A stretch of 64,000 bases of DNA from Symsagittifera roscoffensis (taxonomy: Eukaryota; Xenacoelomorpha; Acoela; Convolutidae): positions 74,025,465 through 74,089,464 of the forward strand of contig NC_087064.1 in assembly GCF_963678635.1 (NCBI RefSeq). Direction: 5' to 3'. Position numbers and translations under genes: made by a program. Under the pieces are notes generated by a model. It saw only the letters and a list, made by a program, of their open reading frames with translations, searched no databases and had not been told where the DNA came from. Below are positions 21,482 through 33,200 of this stretch, piece after piece (within the stretch, counting starts at the first letter, position 1; each line of letters starts with the position of its first letter).

Positions 21482-23064
21482 AAGCATAGTATACATTTCT
21501 CATTTTTAAAAAATTCAATTTTCATGGGGTTTATGAACAAAAATTAATCATTGATAAAGCAAAAAAAGCAGTTTATGTCCTTATTTCTTACGTTATATGT
21601 TATTTTTATGTCGTGCGTTTTGGACATATTCAAACTGACCAACGAAAAAAAATTAAACTAATGTTTTTGAAACTTTGAGAGTTTTCATGATTTTTTGGAA
21701 TCCAACTCACTGTTGAGACGGCTGTAATATGACGCCACGCTTTAATTTTTTAGGTAGTCAAAATTCATCGGGAAAACGCACCCTAATCAGTTCCTTCGCA
21801 CTTCTTGAAGTAATCGGAAAACTTACTGAGCTTCGATTTTCGACTAATCAGTTTTTTGCTCACAAGTCTCAGTGAGTTTTGTTCAGAGGGCGCTAAAAAC
21901 AGCAGTTAATTTAGCATACAGAAAACTGAAAAACCAGTTAGCAAAATATTGAAAAAGACTAAATATCTTCTCTGTGTTTTGAGCTTACAGAGTGACAAAA
22001 AGAACGATGGCGTAGGGTGAACTTTCTTCCACTATGTTACCTACCGCAAAAATAATTAGCGAAAAAAAAAACAATTTTAGTATCATCTCCTAGGGAGGGT
22101 TTTTTTCAGTTATAATTACCTCAGAGAAAGCTAGCAGAGAAATAAGTGTGGTATCGAATCGAGCTTTTCAGTCGCAATTCGCATTCTAACATTAATTTAA
22201 AAGTTTTCTCTATATTAAAAAAATCTGTTCTGAGATTTTCCAGTTTTCTTACCGCAGTACTTTAATGAACGGCTTGGAAAAATAAGTTTCCAACTGAACT
22301 TAGTAATTTTTCTAACGTTTTTTGGCAATAATCAAAATATGCTTACGGACTAACTTCTACTTAAGCCCCCTTCCACCTCTATAATTAGAAAAAATCATGA
22401 TGGTGGTTGAAAATGATTAACATTTTGTTTTTCTTTAAGCTTTTTTTAAATTTGGTTTACTTGAATTAATGTAATCGGAACGTACGGTGCTTCTGGTGCA
22501 GCAATTGGTATTCTTAGTTTTCTTTGGAAAATGAACTAAAATTCAAATGTACTAAAAATAAAATTAAACGTAAGCTCATCATGACACTTCAATTTTTTGA
22601 ACCAAGAGTAAATGGTAATTTTTGAAGAACACCAAAATTTTACGACTGGATTTATCATAGCAAAAAATATTGAACAAAAATCGATTTTTTTTCTAGTGCA
22701 TTTTTCGTTTTTTCCTTAAAACCATCAAGCCATTTCATAGCAAACCCAATGATAAAACAATTTTAATCAAAATTTTAATCATTTAAGCTTTTTAAAAATT
22801 CAGCGATGAATAAATTGAAATAAAAGAAAAAGCACAAAAAAACAGGCCGTAAAGTTAGTTGTTAAAATTTATTACTGATTCGCCAAAAATGTTGTTGCCC
22901 TAAATATAGAGAATTTAGTCATGTCATTTTGAGCATAATAAGTTTTAATCCGTTTTTTGCAGGCTCAAATACCGATCTTCCAAAGTTACAGTTCACTGTT
23001 TAGTCTTTGCAAATTTCCTCCTACAAACGAAATTGTTAAAAACTCTTGTAAAAAGACCAATTAA
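21482..23064. other. A+T-rich non-coding DNA
   Basis: A family C block (AATCGGAACGTACGGTGCTT) at about 22472-22520. Otherwise nothing recognisable. Confidence 0.5.
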
Positions 23065-23525
23065 TTATTCCAACTTTCGAAAATAGTGACGAATTATTTC
23101 TGCTAGGAATGTTTTTTGCTCCGGACAAAATTTGATTTCTCAACAGGCATTTTTTTGACCAAATTTTTATATAATTCAAAAGGTATTGTCCAAATCTCAA
23201 TATTAAAAAAGCTTTTTCAACTGTCCTTATTATTTTTTCAAAGATATGGGGGCTTACAGATTGTAAGTTTGTTCATTTTATGATAATTAACGCCCGATAT
23301 GTTTAATCCGTCCTAATCGTATCAAATTGAAATAAATCATTATTATTACTTTGCTATACGTGAAAAATATCATATTGTACTTTACATAGCGTGTGGGGGA
23401 TATTTTTCAGAAAAAAAAACGTTTTTTACTTTGAAAAGTACTTCAGTTTTGAAAAACACTATCTATAGACCTTAAAATGCAGTTGAAGCACTCAGGGCTT
23501 AGTCCTGATACGAATAGCTTTTTTG
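23065..23525 (+). repeat. Dispersed repeat family B copy
   Basis: Contains CCAACTTTCGAAAATAGTGA, AAAAGGTATTGTCC, AATTAACGCCCGATATG..TTTAATCCGTC, ATAGCGTGTGGGGGAT and the terminal block CACTCAGGGCTTAGTCCTGA TACGA, in the same order as 13091-13624. Confidence 0.6.
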
Positions 23526-24263
23526 TGTTGAAAAACAATTATTTTTTCGAATGACAATTTTTCAAAAAAAAAGATTGTTCAATTACGCAAATAAGTTTAA
23601 TCGCTTGGTGAATAGAGTTTTCATACTTCAGAGGTTTTTTATTGCTATTTTATTGCCTGTTCGGGCATTTACGTCCCATGTAATTGATTTCCGGAATAAT
23701 GATCCACAGAACAAAGTTTTAATTATGCCAAAGCAATTTTCATTTAAGCGATTTCTTTAATATTTTGTATTGAAATGCATCAGTATAAATTTGGTATTAT
23801 AATTTTGAAAAGCATTATACTTTTCTGGATCTTAGGGTATATTTTTTCTGGATCAAACAGATTTCGTCACACGACAAGTTTATTTTTTGAAAAACTGTAC
23901 ACTTCTGTCCCATTTTTTACCATATTTTATTCGATTACTTCATTATCGGTTTAAAATCCAAAATCGAGCTGATACGTGTTTCGAGCTTGCCAGTCTCGAG
24001 ACACAAGAAAATGTCGGGTCGTGATTGGCGCAAAGTGCATCCATTCATCGCTAACAAGAAACTTTCAGAAGAAGGGCAAAATCTGTCAACTAATTTTTTT
24101 CTGACGAAATCATCAGCACGACAAAACTTTTTCAAACTTTCTTTTCTTGAACACAAATCTCATCTTATCAGAAAACGAAAACAAGGTTTTTTTCCAGTTT
24201 CCCCCACCTTTGATTTTTCTCTAAAGCTCAATATTTGAAATTCTTTTTAGAATTGCTTTTCAG

Positions 24264-24296
24264 GATACAAACTTCAAAACGTTTCAGCGTGAACAG
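24264..24296 (+). CDS. Probable 33-nt micro-exon (phase 0-0)
   Basis: Both splice sites are strong: acceptor TTTTTAGAATTGCTTTTCAG and donor CAG|GTGAAC. Open as DTNFKTFQREQ. It lies 94 bp upstream of the 24391 exon, and the phases match exactly, giving an in-frame join. Confidence 0.45.
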
Positions 24297-24390
24297 GTGA
24301 ACAAATTATTACAATATTACTTACCTACGAAATGCCATGTGAACAATTTTTGAACAGATTAAATTTGTAATTTTATTATAATAATTGTAG

Positions 24391-24608
24391 TTCCTGCAAA
24401 TCGCAGAGGAGCTATCAGTAGTCCTTAACAGACCTGTCGAGGATAGTCCATTTGTATTATCTCCCCACATTCCAGACAGTGTTATTTTGCTGAGCGAAGC
24501 TGTTTTTTGCGACTCAAGGCCGTTTTTTTTGCGTCTAGAACTTTTACGTGGTACCCCTATAGCAGCCAAATTTGGTCAGGTTGTGGTAGACCTGAAGCTG
24601 GAGGTCAA
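24391..24608 (+). CDS. Probable 72-codon exon of an unrecognised gene
   Basis: A clearly G+C-elevated block that follows the acceptor ATAATTGTAG and ends at CAA|GTGAGA (exit phase 2). It is open throughout in phase 0: it begins FLQIAEELSVVLNRPVEDSP, has PHIPDSVILLSEAVFCDSRP in the middle, and ends near FGQVVVDLKLEV. The alternating hydrophobic pattern in the last third suggests beta strands. Without the donor the frame stops two codons later. The opposite strand is also largely open and has a consensus donor (CGTAG|GTAAGT, minus) at about 24324, but its product is serine/threonine/arginine-skewed, as expected of an antisense frame. Function unknown. The next exon (needing one base to complete a codon) was not found. 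Confidence 0.52.
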
Positions 24609-26451
24609 GTGAGAACTTGTCCTCACACACTATCATTGCTATGGGGGACACGATCTGACAATTTCAAAGGGATGGGAAAAGTCCCGAAAACAATTCAGGA
24701 AAGAAAAACTCCTAATATTCAGATAAAACCCAGCTTCAAATGTCCATAATTTGAGAACAGTAAATATTTTATTTTTCAACTAACACTTATTTAGGTAGCT
24801 TTTAATTGATTAAATTTTTACGACCATTTTCAGAAATATTACGTATTTCAATGGGATAAAAAAAATCCAATTAAGAGAAACAATGAATTAAAGTTCAAAT
24901 TTTTTGTCTGCTTAAACTTTTTCGTGTTTTTTTTGTTGAACTTGTGATGAAAGCGATAGAAAATCTTCAATTCAATTTTTAATTGAAAATTGCCAAAGTT
25001 TGTGATTCATACAGAGGGTAGGATTTAGGGGTAACAGGCAGACGCATTTCCTCAAATCAAGGACTCTAGGACTTGACGCACTGATTACATTCTTGTTTAC
25101 TTAATTTGAGGAAGCAAATAGCACAATTTTTTGGTAAAATTTTTCGAAATGGCAACAAAAAACAGATTTTTGGCAAATTTTTGGCAAAAATGATGTTTTT
25201 TTAAGTGGTTTGGAGGCCAGCTCAGAAAATCTATGCGGTCGTCCTAAAAACAAGTCTTTCCTTCCGTCGGCGACTTTTAGTATCAACGACAGTTCGTAAC
25301 AGGCGGCAATTTGTAATGAGCGACAGTTTGTAATTTTCTTAGAGCCGAAAACTCGTAACCGGCGAAAATCTGAAATAAATAATTGGTTTTGTGGGGAAGC
25401 AGTACAAAAAGTATCATTTGTTGATTGTGTGTTTTGGGAAATACACAACTTGTTTTCAGCCTGTAAATTGTGTGGAAAACTTCGAGTGGGAGAGCGAACC
25501 TTAACGATTAGTTCATCCTTTTGTTATCATGATTTTAAGGTGATAATCATTTTGGTTACCATTAATGCTCCAATAACAGTAATTTGGTTTAAAAATTATT
25601 GTCATCAAGTTCTTCTTGATGTAATTCAGGTTTGGGGCTTCAGTTTGCCTTTCTTTATTATATCACATCTCTATGTTCAATGCAAAATGCAGTTTAGACA
25701 GAATTTTCTTATAATAAACTGAAATTTTTGGCTGCCTTTAAGGCGTTTGTTGTAATTTTAAGTTCAATTATTGATAAATTTTTGGAAAAGCTAAGTTCTC
25801 ATTTGTTAAATCTTTCTTTTTTTAATTTTACAATTTTTTTGTCTCATCATGTAACCCTAATTGAAACAAGGTAATTTGGATAGTTTGTAGAGGTAAGTTG
25901 AAAAACCGAATAGCCTAATAGCTTTGTGAAAAACCATCACATTTTAAATGAATTTTTCTTGGTCAAGGGCATCAAAGTTTTTGAGATAGTGTAAGAGTTT
26001 AGTGAAAACTGCTAACTGAAATGTCAAAAATTTTCTGAAAAAAAACATCCCGCGAACAACAGTTTTTTGGCAGTCTAAAAAACAACACGTTTCAATTTTC
26101 AAAAAACTTGTATGGGAGATCAAAAATTTTTAATTGAGAATTTTTATTTTGGAAAAAATTCTTTAAATTCTGTGCGGGGAAAAAATGAACCAAAAAAAGT
26201 TTTCGTTTGTTTTTTCAATTTTTATAACTCGTCAAACTTTTGTTTCTCTCAAAAATATGTTTACTTCTTATTCTAAAAATTGTTACAAATATGTTAACAA
26301 ATCTTATTGAGAGGCCAAAATACTGACTCGTAACCTAAAAGAAAACAGGTGTTTTCATTTGTTTCTCTCAAAAATATATCTACTACTCATAGTAAAAATC
26401 GGTTACAAAAATCTACTATGCTGTTCTAACCGCAAAACGGGACGGGTCTGT
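24609..26451. other. Intron-like DNA with a degraded MITE
   Basis: About 25013-25240 is a highly eroded family A copy (GGGTAGGATTTAGGGG, GGCAAAAATGATG, CTCAGAAAATC). About 25260-25350 repeats CGACAGTTYGTAA-like 13-mers. A possible exon begins after TTGTTTTCAG at about 25459, with three competing readings. Two diverged TTTGTTTCTCTCAAAAATAT copies lie near 26240 and 26358. Confidence 0.4.
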
Positions 26452-26651
26452 NNNNNNNNNNNNNNNNNNNNNNNNNNNNNNNNNNNNNNNNNNNNNNNNN
26501 NNNNNNNNNNNNNNNNNNNNNNNNNNNNNNNNNNNNNNNNNNNNNNNNNNNNNNNNNNNNNNNNNNNNNNNNNNNNNNNNNNNNNNNNNNNNNNNNNNNN
26601 NNNNNNNNNNNNNNNNNNNNNNNNNNNNNNNNNNNNNNNNNNNNNNNNNNN
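26452..26651. other. Assembly gap (200 N)
   Basis: Exactly 200 N, the same length as the gap at 2439-2638, so it is probably a fixed-size placeholder rather than a measured length. Confidence 0.98.
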
Positions 26652-26819
26652 AACTAAAGCACGAACCAATTTGCTTGTAGAGTTTAATTGAAAAAAAAAA
26701 CTAAATAAGAAGTGTTACTTCAAGTATTTTCCATTTGCTACTTTCAAAATAATTGCTCGCATTGTTTTTACCTGCTTTTTGAATTCAATTTTACATTCAA
26801 TTTGGCTTCAATTTATAAA

Positions 26820-27120
26820 TCTGTTCCAACTTTCAAAGAAAGTGGCGGAATATTTGTGCTCAGGGTGGTTTTTTTTCCAGACGAAATTCAACTCGTGCTT
26901 GGGTGGCTTTTTTTTCTCCGGAAAAACTTCGAATTTTTAACTGGCAAATTTTGACAGAATTTTTAAATGCCATTTAAAACGTATCGTTGTCCTGAGCTCA
27001 ACATAACAAAGATATTTCACTTGTGATCTTTTTTGTAACGTAAATTCTCAAAACGCGTATTTCTGTTCTTTGGCATGTTCATGTATGCCTTGATCAATGC
27101 CCGTTCATCTTTGAAAAATG
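26820..27120 (+). repeat. Dispersed repeat family B, 5' part
   Basis: GTTCCAACTTTCAAAGAAAG, GGCGGAATATTTGTGCTCAG, GAATTTTTAACTGGC and GTATCGTTGTCCTGAGCTCA match 13091-13290. The copy fades before reaching the satellite array. Confidence 0.55.
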
Positions 27121-27266
27121 TTGCCAACATTTAAAAATTGTTACTTCTGTTATATCATTTGTGTAAGACAACCTTTAAGACAATTCAATTCGTCCACAAG
27201 CATAGTAATTGCAGGACCGTCCAACATGTTTTCACTCTATTATTGAATAAAACAAGGTCTTTGTCA

Positions 27267-30200
27267 CTTGCGCTCGGTCCAGAAACTTCCAGAAATTAAA
27301 TTTAAAAAAAAATAAATTTATTGGTTAATCGAAAACAAATTTATCTGGACTTGCGCTCGGTCCAGAAACTTCCAGAAGTTAAATTTAAAAAACAATAAAT
27401 TTATTGGTTTCTCGAAAACACAATTATCTGGACTTGCGCTCGGTCCAGAAACTTCCAGAAGTTAAATTTAAAAAAACAATAAATTTATTGGTTTCTCGAA
27501 AACAAAATTATCTGGACTTGCGCTCAGTCCAGAAACTTCCAGAAATTAAATTTTAAAAAATAATAAATTTATTGGTTTATCGAAAACAAATTTATCTGGA
27601 CTTGCGCTCGGTCCAGAAACTTCCAGAAGTTAAATTCAAAAAAACAATAAATTTGTTGGTTTCTCGAAAACAAACTTATCTGGACTTGCGCTCGGTCCAG
27701 AAACTTCCATAAGTTAAATTTTTAAAAATAATAAATTTTTTGGTTTATCGAAAACAAATTTATCTCGACTTGCGCTCGGTCCAGAAACTTCCAGAAGTTA
27801 AACTTTAAAAATAACAAATTTATTGGTTTATCTAAAACAAATTTATCTGGACTTGCGCTCGGTCCAGAAACTTCCAGAAGTTAAATTTTAAAAAAATAAT
27901 AAATTTATTGGTTTATCGAAAACAAATTTATCTCGACTTGCGCTCGGTCCAGAAACTTCCAGAAGTTAAACTTTAAAAAAGAACAAATTTATTGGTTTAT
28001 CGAAAAAAAAATTATCTGCACTTGCGTTCGGTCCAGAAACTTCCAGAAATTAAATTTAAAAAAAATTTATTGGTTTGTCGATAAAGAATTAATCTGGACT
28101 TGCGCTCGGTCCACAAACTTCCAGAAGTTAAATTTTAAAAAAATAAACTCATTGGTTTATCGAAAACAAACTTATCTGTACTTGCGCTCGGTCCAGAAAC
28201 TTCCAGAAGTTAAATTTTAAAAAATTATTAATTTATCGAAAACAAATTTATCGGGACATGCGCTCGGTCCAGAAACTTCCAGAAATTAAATTTTTAAAAA
28301 TAATAAATTCATTGTTTTATCGAAAACGAATTTATCTGGACTTGCGCTCGGTCCAGAAACTTCCAGAAGTTAAATTTAATAAAATTATAAATTTATTGGT
28401 TTACCGAAAATGAATTTATCTGGACTTGCGCTCGGTCCAGAAACTTCCAGAAGTTAAATTTTAAAAAAAATTAATTCATTGGTTTATCGAAAACAAATAT
28501 ATCTGTACTTGCGCTCGGTCCAGAAACTTCCAGAAGTTAAATTTTTAAAAATAATAAATTCATTGTTTTATCGAAAACAAATTTATCTGGACTTGCGCTC
28601 GGTCCAGAAACTTCCAGAAGTTAAATTTTAAAATAAAATAAATTTATTGGTTTATCGAAAATGAATTTATCTGGACTTGCGCTCGGTCCAGAAACTTTCA
28701 GAAGTTAAATTTTAAAAATAAATAAATTTATTGGTTTATCGAAAATGAATTTATCTGGACTTGCGCTCGGTCCAGAAACTTCCAGAAGTTAAATTTTAAA
28801 AAATAGTAATATTATTGGTTTATCGGAAATGAATTTATCTGGACTTGCGCTCGGTCCAGAAACTTCCAGAAGTTAAATTTAAAAAAAAATAAATTCATTG
28901 GTTTATCGAAAACAAATTTATCTGTACTTGCGCTCGGTCCAGAAACTTCCAGAAGTTAAATTTAAAAAAAAAAAATTCATTGTTTTATCGAAAACAAATT
29001 TATCTGGACTTGCGCTCGGTCCAGAAACTTCCAGAAGTTAAATTTTAAAAAATAATGAATTTATTGGTTTATCGAAAATGAATTTATCTGGACTTGCGCT
29101 CGGTCCAGAAACTTCCAGAAGTTAAAATTTTAAAAACAATAAATTTATTGGTTTATCGAAAATGAATTTATCTGGACTTGCGCTCGGTCCAGAAACTTCC
29201 AGAAGTTAAATTTCAAAAAAATAATTCATCGGTTGATCGAAAACAAATTTATCTGTACTTGCGCTCGGTCCAAAAACTTCCAGAAGTTAATTTAAAAAAT
29301 TATTAAATGTATTGGTTTATCGAAAATGAGTTTATCTCGACTTGCGCTCGGTCCAGAAACTTCCAGAAGTTAAATTTTAAAATAAAATAAATTTATTGGT
29401 TTATCGAAAATGAATTTATCTGGACTTGCGCTCGGTCCAGAAACTTTCAGAAGTTAAATTTTAAAAATAAATAAATTTATTGGTTTATCGAAAATGAATT
29501 TATCTGGACTTGCGCTCGGTCCAGAAACTTCCAGAAGTTAAATTTTAAAAAATAGTAATATTATTGGTTTATCGGAAATGATATCTGGACTTGCGCTCGG
29601 TCCAGAAACTTCCAGAAGTTAAATTTAAAAAAAAATAAATTCATTGGTTTATCGAAAACAAATTTATCTGTACTTGCGCTCGGTCCAGAAACTTCCAGAA
29701 GTTAAATTTAAAAAAAAAAAAATTCATTGTTTTATCGAAAACAAATTTATCTGGACTTGCGCTCGGTCCAGAAACTTCCAGAAGTTAAATTTTAAAAAAT
29801 AATGAATTTATTGGTTTATCGAAAATGAATTTATCTGGACTTGCGCTCGGTCCAGAAACTTCCAGAAGTTAAAATTTTAAAAACAATAAATTTATTGGTT
29901 TATCGAAATTGAATTTATCTGGACTTGCGCTCGGTCCAGAAACTTCCAGAAGTTAAATTTCAAAAAAATAATTCATCGGTTGATCGAAAACAAATTTATC
30001 TGTACTTGCGCTCGGTCCAAAAACTTCCAGAAGTTAAATTTAAAAAATTATTAAATGTATTGGTTTATCGAAAATGAGTATATCTCGACTTGCGCTCGGT
30101 CCAGAAACTTCCAGAAGTTTAACTTTAAAAAGTAATAAATTTATTGGTTTATCGAAAACAAATTTATCTGGACTTGCGCCCGGTCCAAAAACTTCCGGAA

Positions 30201-33200
30201 GTTAAATTAAAAAAAAAAATAAATTTATTGGTTTATCGAAAATAAATTTATCTGGACTTGCGCTCGGTCCAGAAACTTCCAGAAGTTAATTTTAAAAAAA
30301 ATTATTGGTTTATCGAAAACAAACTTATCTGAACTTGCGCTCGGTCCAAAAACTTCCAGAAGTTAAATTTAAAAAAATAATAAATTTATTGGTTTATCGA
30401 AAATGAATTTATCTCGACTTGCGCTCGGTCCTGAAACTTCCAGAAGTTAAACTTTAAAAAGTAATAAAATTTTTGGTTTATCGAAAACAAATTTATTTGG
30501 ACTTGGGCTCGGTCCAAAAACTTCCGGAAGTTAAATTTAAAAAAATAACAATTTTATTGGTTTATCCAAAATGAATTTATCTGGACTTGCGCTCGGTCCA
30601 GAAGCTTCCAGAAGTTAAATTAAAAAAATATATTGGTTTATCGAAAACAAACTTATCTGTACTTGCGCTCGGTCCATAAACTTACAGAAATTAAATTTAA
30701 AAAAATAATAAATTTATTGGTTCATCGAACATGAATTTATTTCGACTTGCGCTCGGTCCAGAAAATTCCAGAAGTTAAGTTTAAAAAAAAATAAATTCAT
30801 TGGTTTATCGAAAACAAATTTATCTGTACTTGCGCTCGGTCCAGAAACTCCCAGAATTTAAATTTTAAAAAATAATAAATTTATTGGTTTATCGAAAATG
30901 AATTTATCTGGACATGCGCTCGGTCCAGAAACTTCCAGAAGTTAGATTTTAAAAAAAAAACTTATTGGTTTATCGAAAATATATTTACCTGTACTTGCGC
31001 TCGGTCCAGAAGCTTCCAGAAGTTAAATTGAAAAAAAATATATTGGTTTATCGAAAACAAACTTATCTGTACTTGCGCTCGGTCCAAAAACTTCCAGAAA
31101 TTAAATTTTAAAAAATAAAAAAATTTATTGGTTCATCGAACATGAATTTATTTCGACTTGCGCTCGGTCCAGAAAATTCCAGAAGTTAAATTTTTAAAAA
31201 ATAAATTCATTGGTTTATCGAAAACAAATTTATCTGTACTTGCGCTCGGTCCAGAAACTTCCAGAATTTAAATTTTAAAAAATAAAAAATTTATTGGTTT
31301 ATCGAAAATGAATTTATCTGGACATGCGCTCGGTCCAGAAACTTCCAGAAGTTAAATTTAAAAAAAAACAAATTCATTGTTTTATCGAAATTAAATTTAT
31401 GTGGACTTGCGCTCGGTCCAGAAACTTCCAGAAGTTAAATTTTAAAAAATATTAAATTTATTGGTTTATCGAAAATGAATTTATCTGGACTTGCGCTCGG
31501 TCCAGAAGCTTCCAGAAGTTAAATTAAAAAAAAATATTGGTTTATATAAAACAAACTTATCTGTACTTGCGCTCGGTCCAAAAACTTCCAGAAATTAAAT
31601 TTTAAAAAATAATAATTTTATTGGTTCATCGAACATGAATTTATTTCGACTTGCGCTCGGTCCAGAAAATTCCAGAAGTTAAATTTTAAAAAAAATAAAT
31701 TCATTGGTTTATCGAAAACAAATTTATCTGTACTTGCGCTCGGTCCAGAAACTTCCAGAAGTTAAATTTTAAAAAATAATAAATTCATTGTTTTATCGAA
31801 AACAAATTTATCTGGACTTGCGCTCGGTCCAGAAACTTCCAGAAGTTAAACTTTAAAATGTAATAAATTTATTGGTTTATCGAAAACAAATTTATTTGGA
31901 CTTGGGCTCGGTCCAAAAACTTCCGGAAGTTAAATTTAAAAAAATAATAATTTTATTGGTTTATCGAAAATGAATTTATCTGGACTTGCACTCTGTCCAG
32001 AAGCTTCCAGAAGTTAAATTTAAAAAAAATATATTGGTTTATCAAAAACAAACTTATCTGTACTTGGGCTCGGTCCAAAAACTTCCAGAAATTAAATTTA
32101 AAAAAATAATAAATTTATTGGTTCATCGAACATGAATTTATTTCGACTTGCGCTCGGTCCAGAAATTCCAGAAGTTAAATTTAAAAAAAATAAATTCATT
32201 GGTTTATCGAAAACAAATTTATCTGTACTTGCGCTCGGTCCAGAAACTTCCAGAAGTTAAATTTAAAAAAAAATAAATTCATTGTTTTATCGAAAACAAA
32301 TTTATCTGGACTTGCGCTCGGTCCAGAAACTTCCAGAAGTTAAACTTTAAAATGTAATAAATTTATTGGTTTATCGAAAACAAATTTATTTGGACTTGGG
32401 CTCGGTCCAAAATCTTCCGGAAGTTAAATTTAAAAAAATAATAATTTTATTGGTTTATCGAAAATGAATTTATCTGGACTTGCGCTCTGTCCAGAAGCTT
32501 CCAGAAGTTAAATTTAAAAAAAATATATTGGTTTATCAAAAACAAACTTATCTGTACTTGGGCTCGGTCCAAAAACTTCCAGAAATTAAATTTAAAAAAA
32601 TAATAAATTTATTGGTTCATCGAACATGAATTTATTTCGACTTGCGCTCGGTCCGAAAAATTCCAGAAGTTAAATTTAAAAAAAATAAATTCATTGGTTT
32701 ATCGAAAACAAATTTATCTGGACATGCGCTCGGTCCAGAAACTTCCAGAAGTTAAATTTTAAAAAATAATAAATTCATTGTTTTATCGAAAACAAATTTA
32801 TCTGGACTTGCGCTCGGTCCAGAAACTTCCAGAAGTTAAATTTTAAAAAATATTAAATTTATTGGTTTATCGAAAATGAATTTATCTGGACTTGCGCTCG
32901 GTCCAGAAGCTTCCAGAAGTTAAATTAAAAAAAAATATTGGTTTATCGAAAACAAACTTATCTGTACTTGGGCTCGGTCCAAAAACTTCCAGAAATTAAA
33001 TTTAAAAAAATAATAAATTTATTGGTTCATCGAACATGAATTTATTTCGACTTGCGCTCGGTCCAGAAAATTCCAGAAGTTAAATTTAAAAAAAATAAAT
33101 TTTTTGGTTTATCGAAAACAAATTTATCTGGACATGCGCTCGGTCCAGAAACTTCCAGAAGTTAAATTTAAAAAAAAATAAATTCATTGTTTTATCGAAA

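Noticed and set aside
23935-24238. Overlapping ORFs on both strands (plus: MSGRDWRKVHPFIANKKLSE)
   Set aside because: The plus frame reads like a gene start just before the 24264 exon, but no phase-0 donor links them, and the minus frame is equally open.
25260-25350. CGACAGTTYGTAA repeats as a regulatory array
   Set aside because: Only three or four imperfect copies; more likely a decayed repeat.
25429-25722. ORF containing CKLCGKLRVGERTLTISSSF as a zinc-finger exon
   Set aside because: Three frames after the acceptor give plausible peptides, and none is in phase with the 24391-24608 exon through its best donor.
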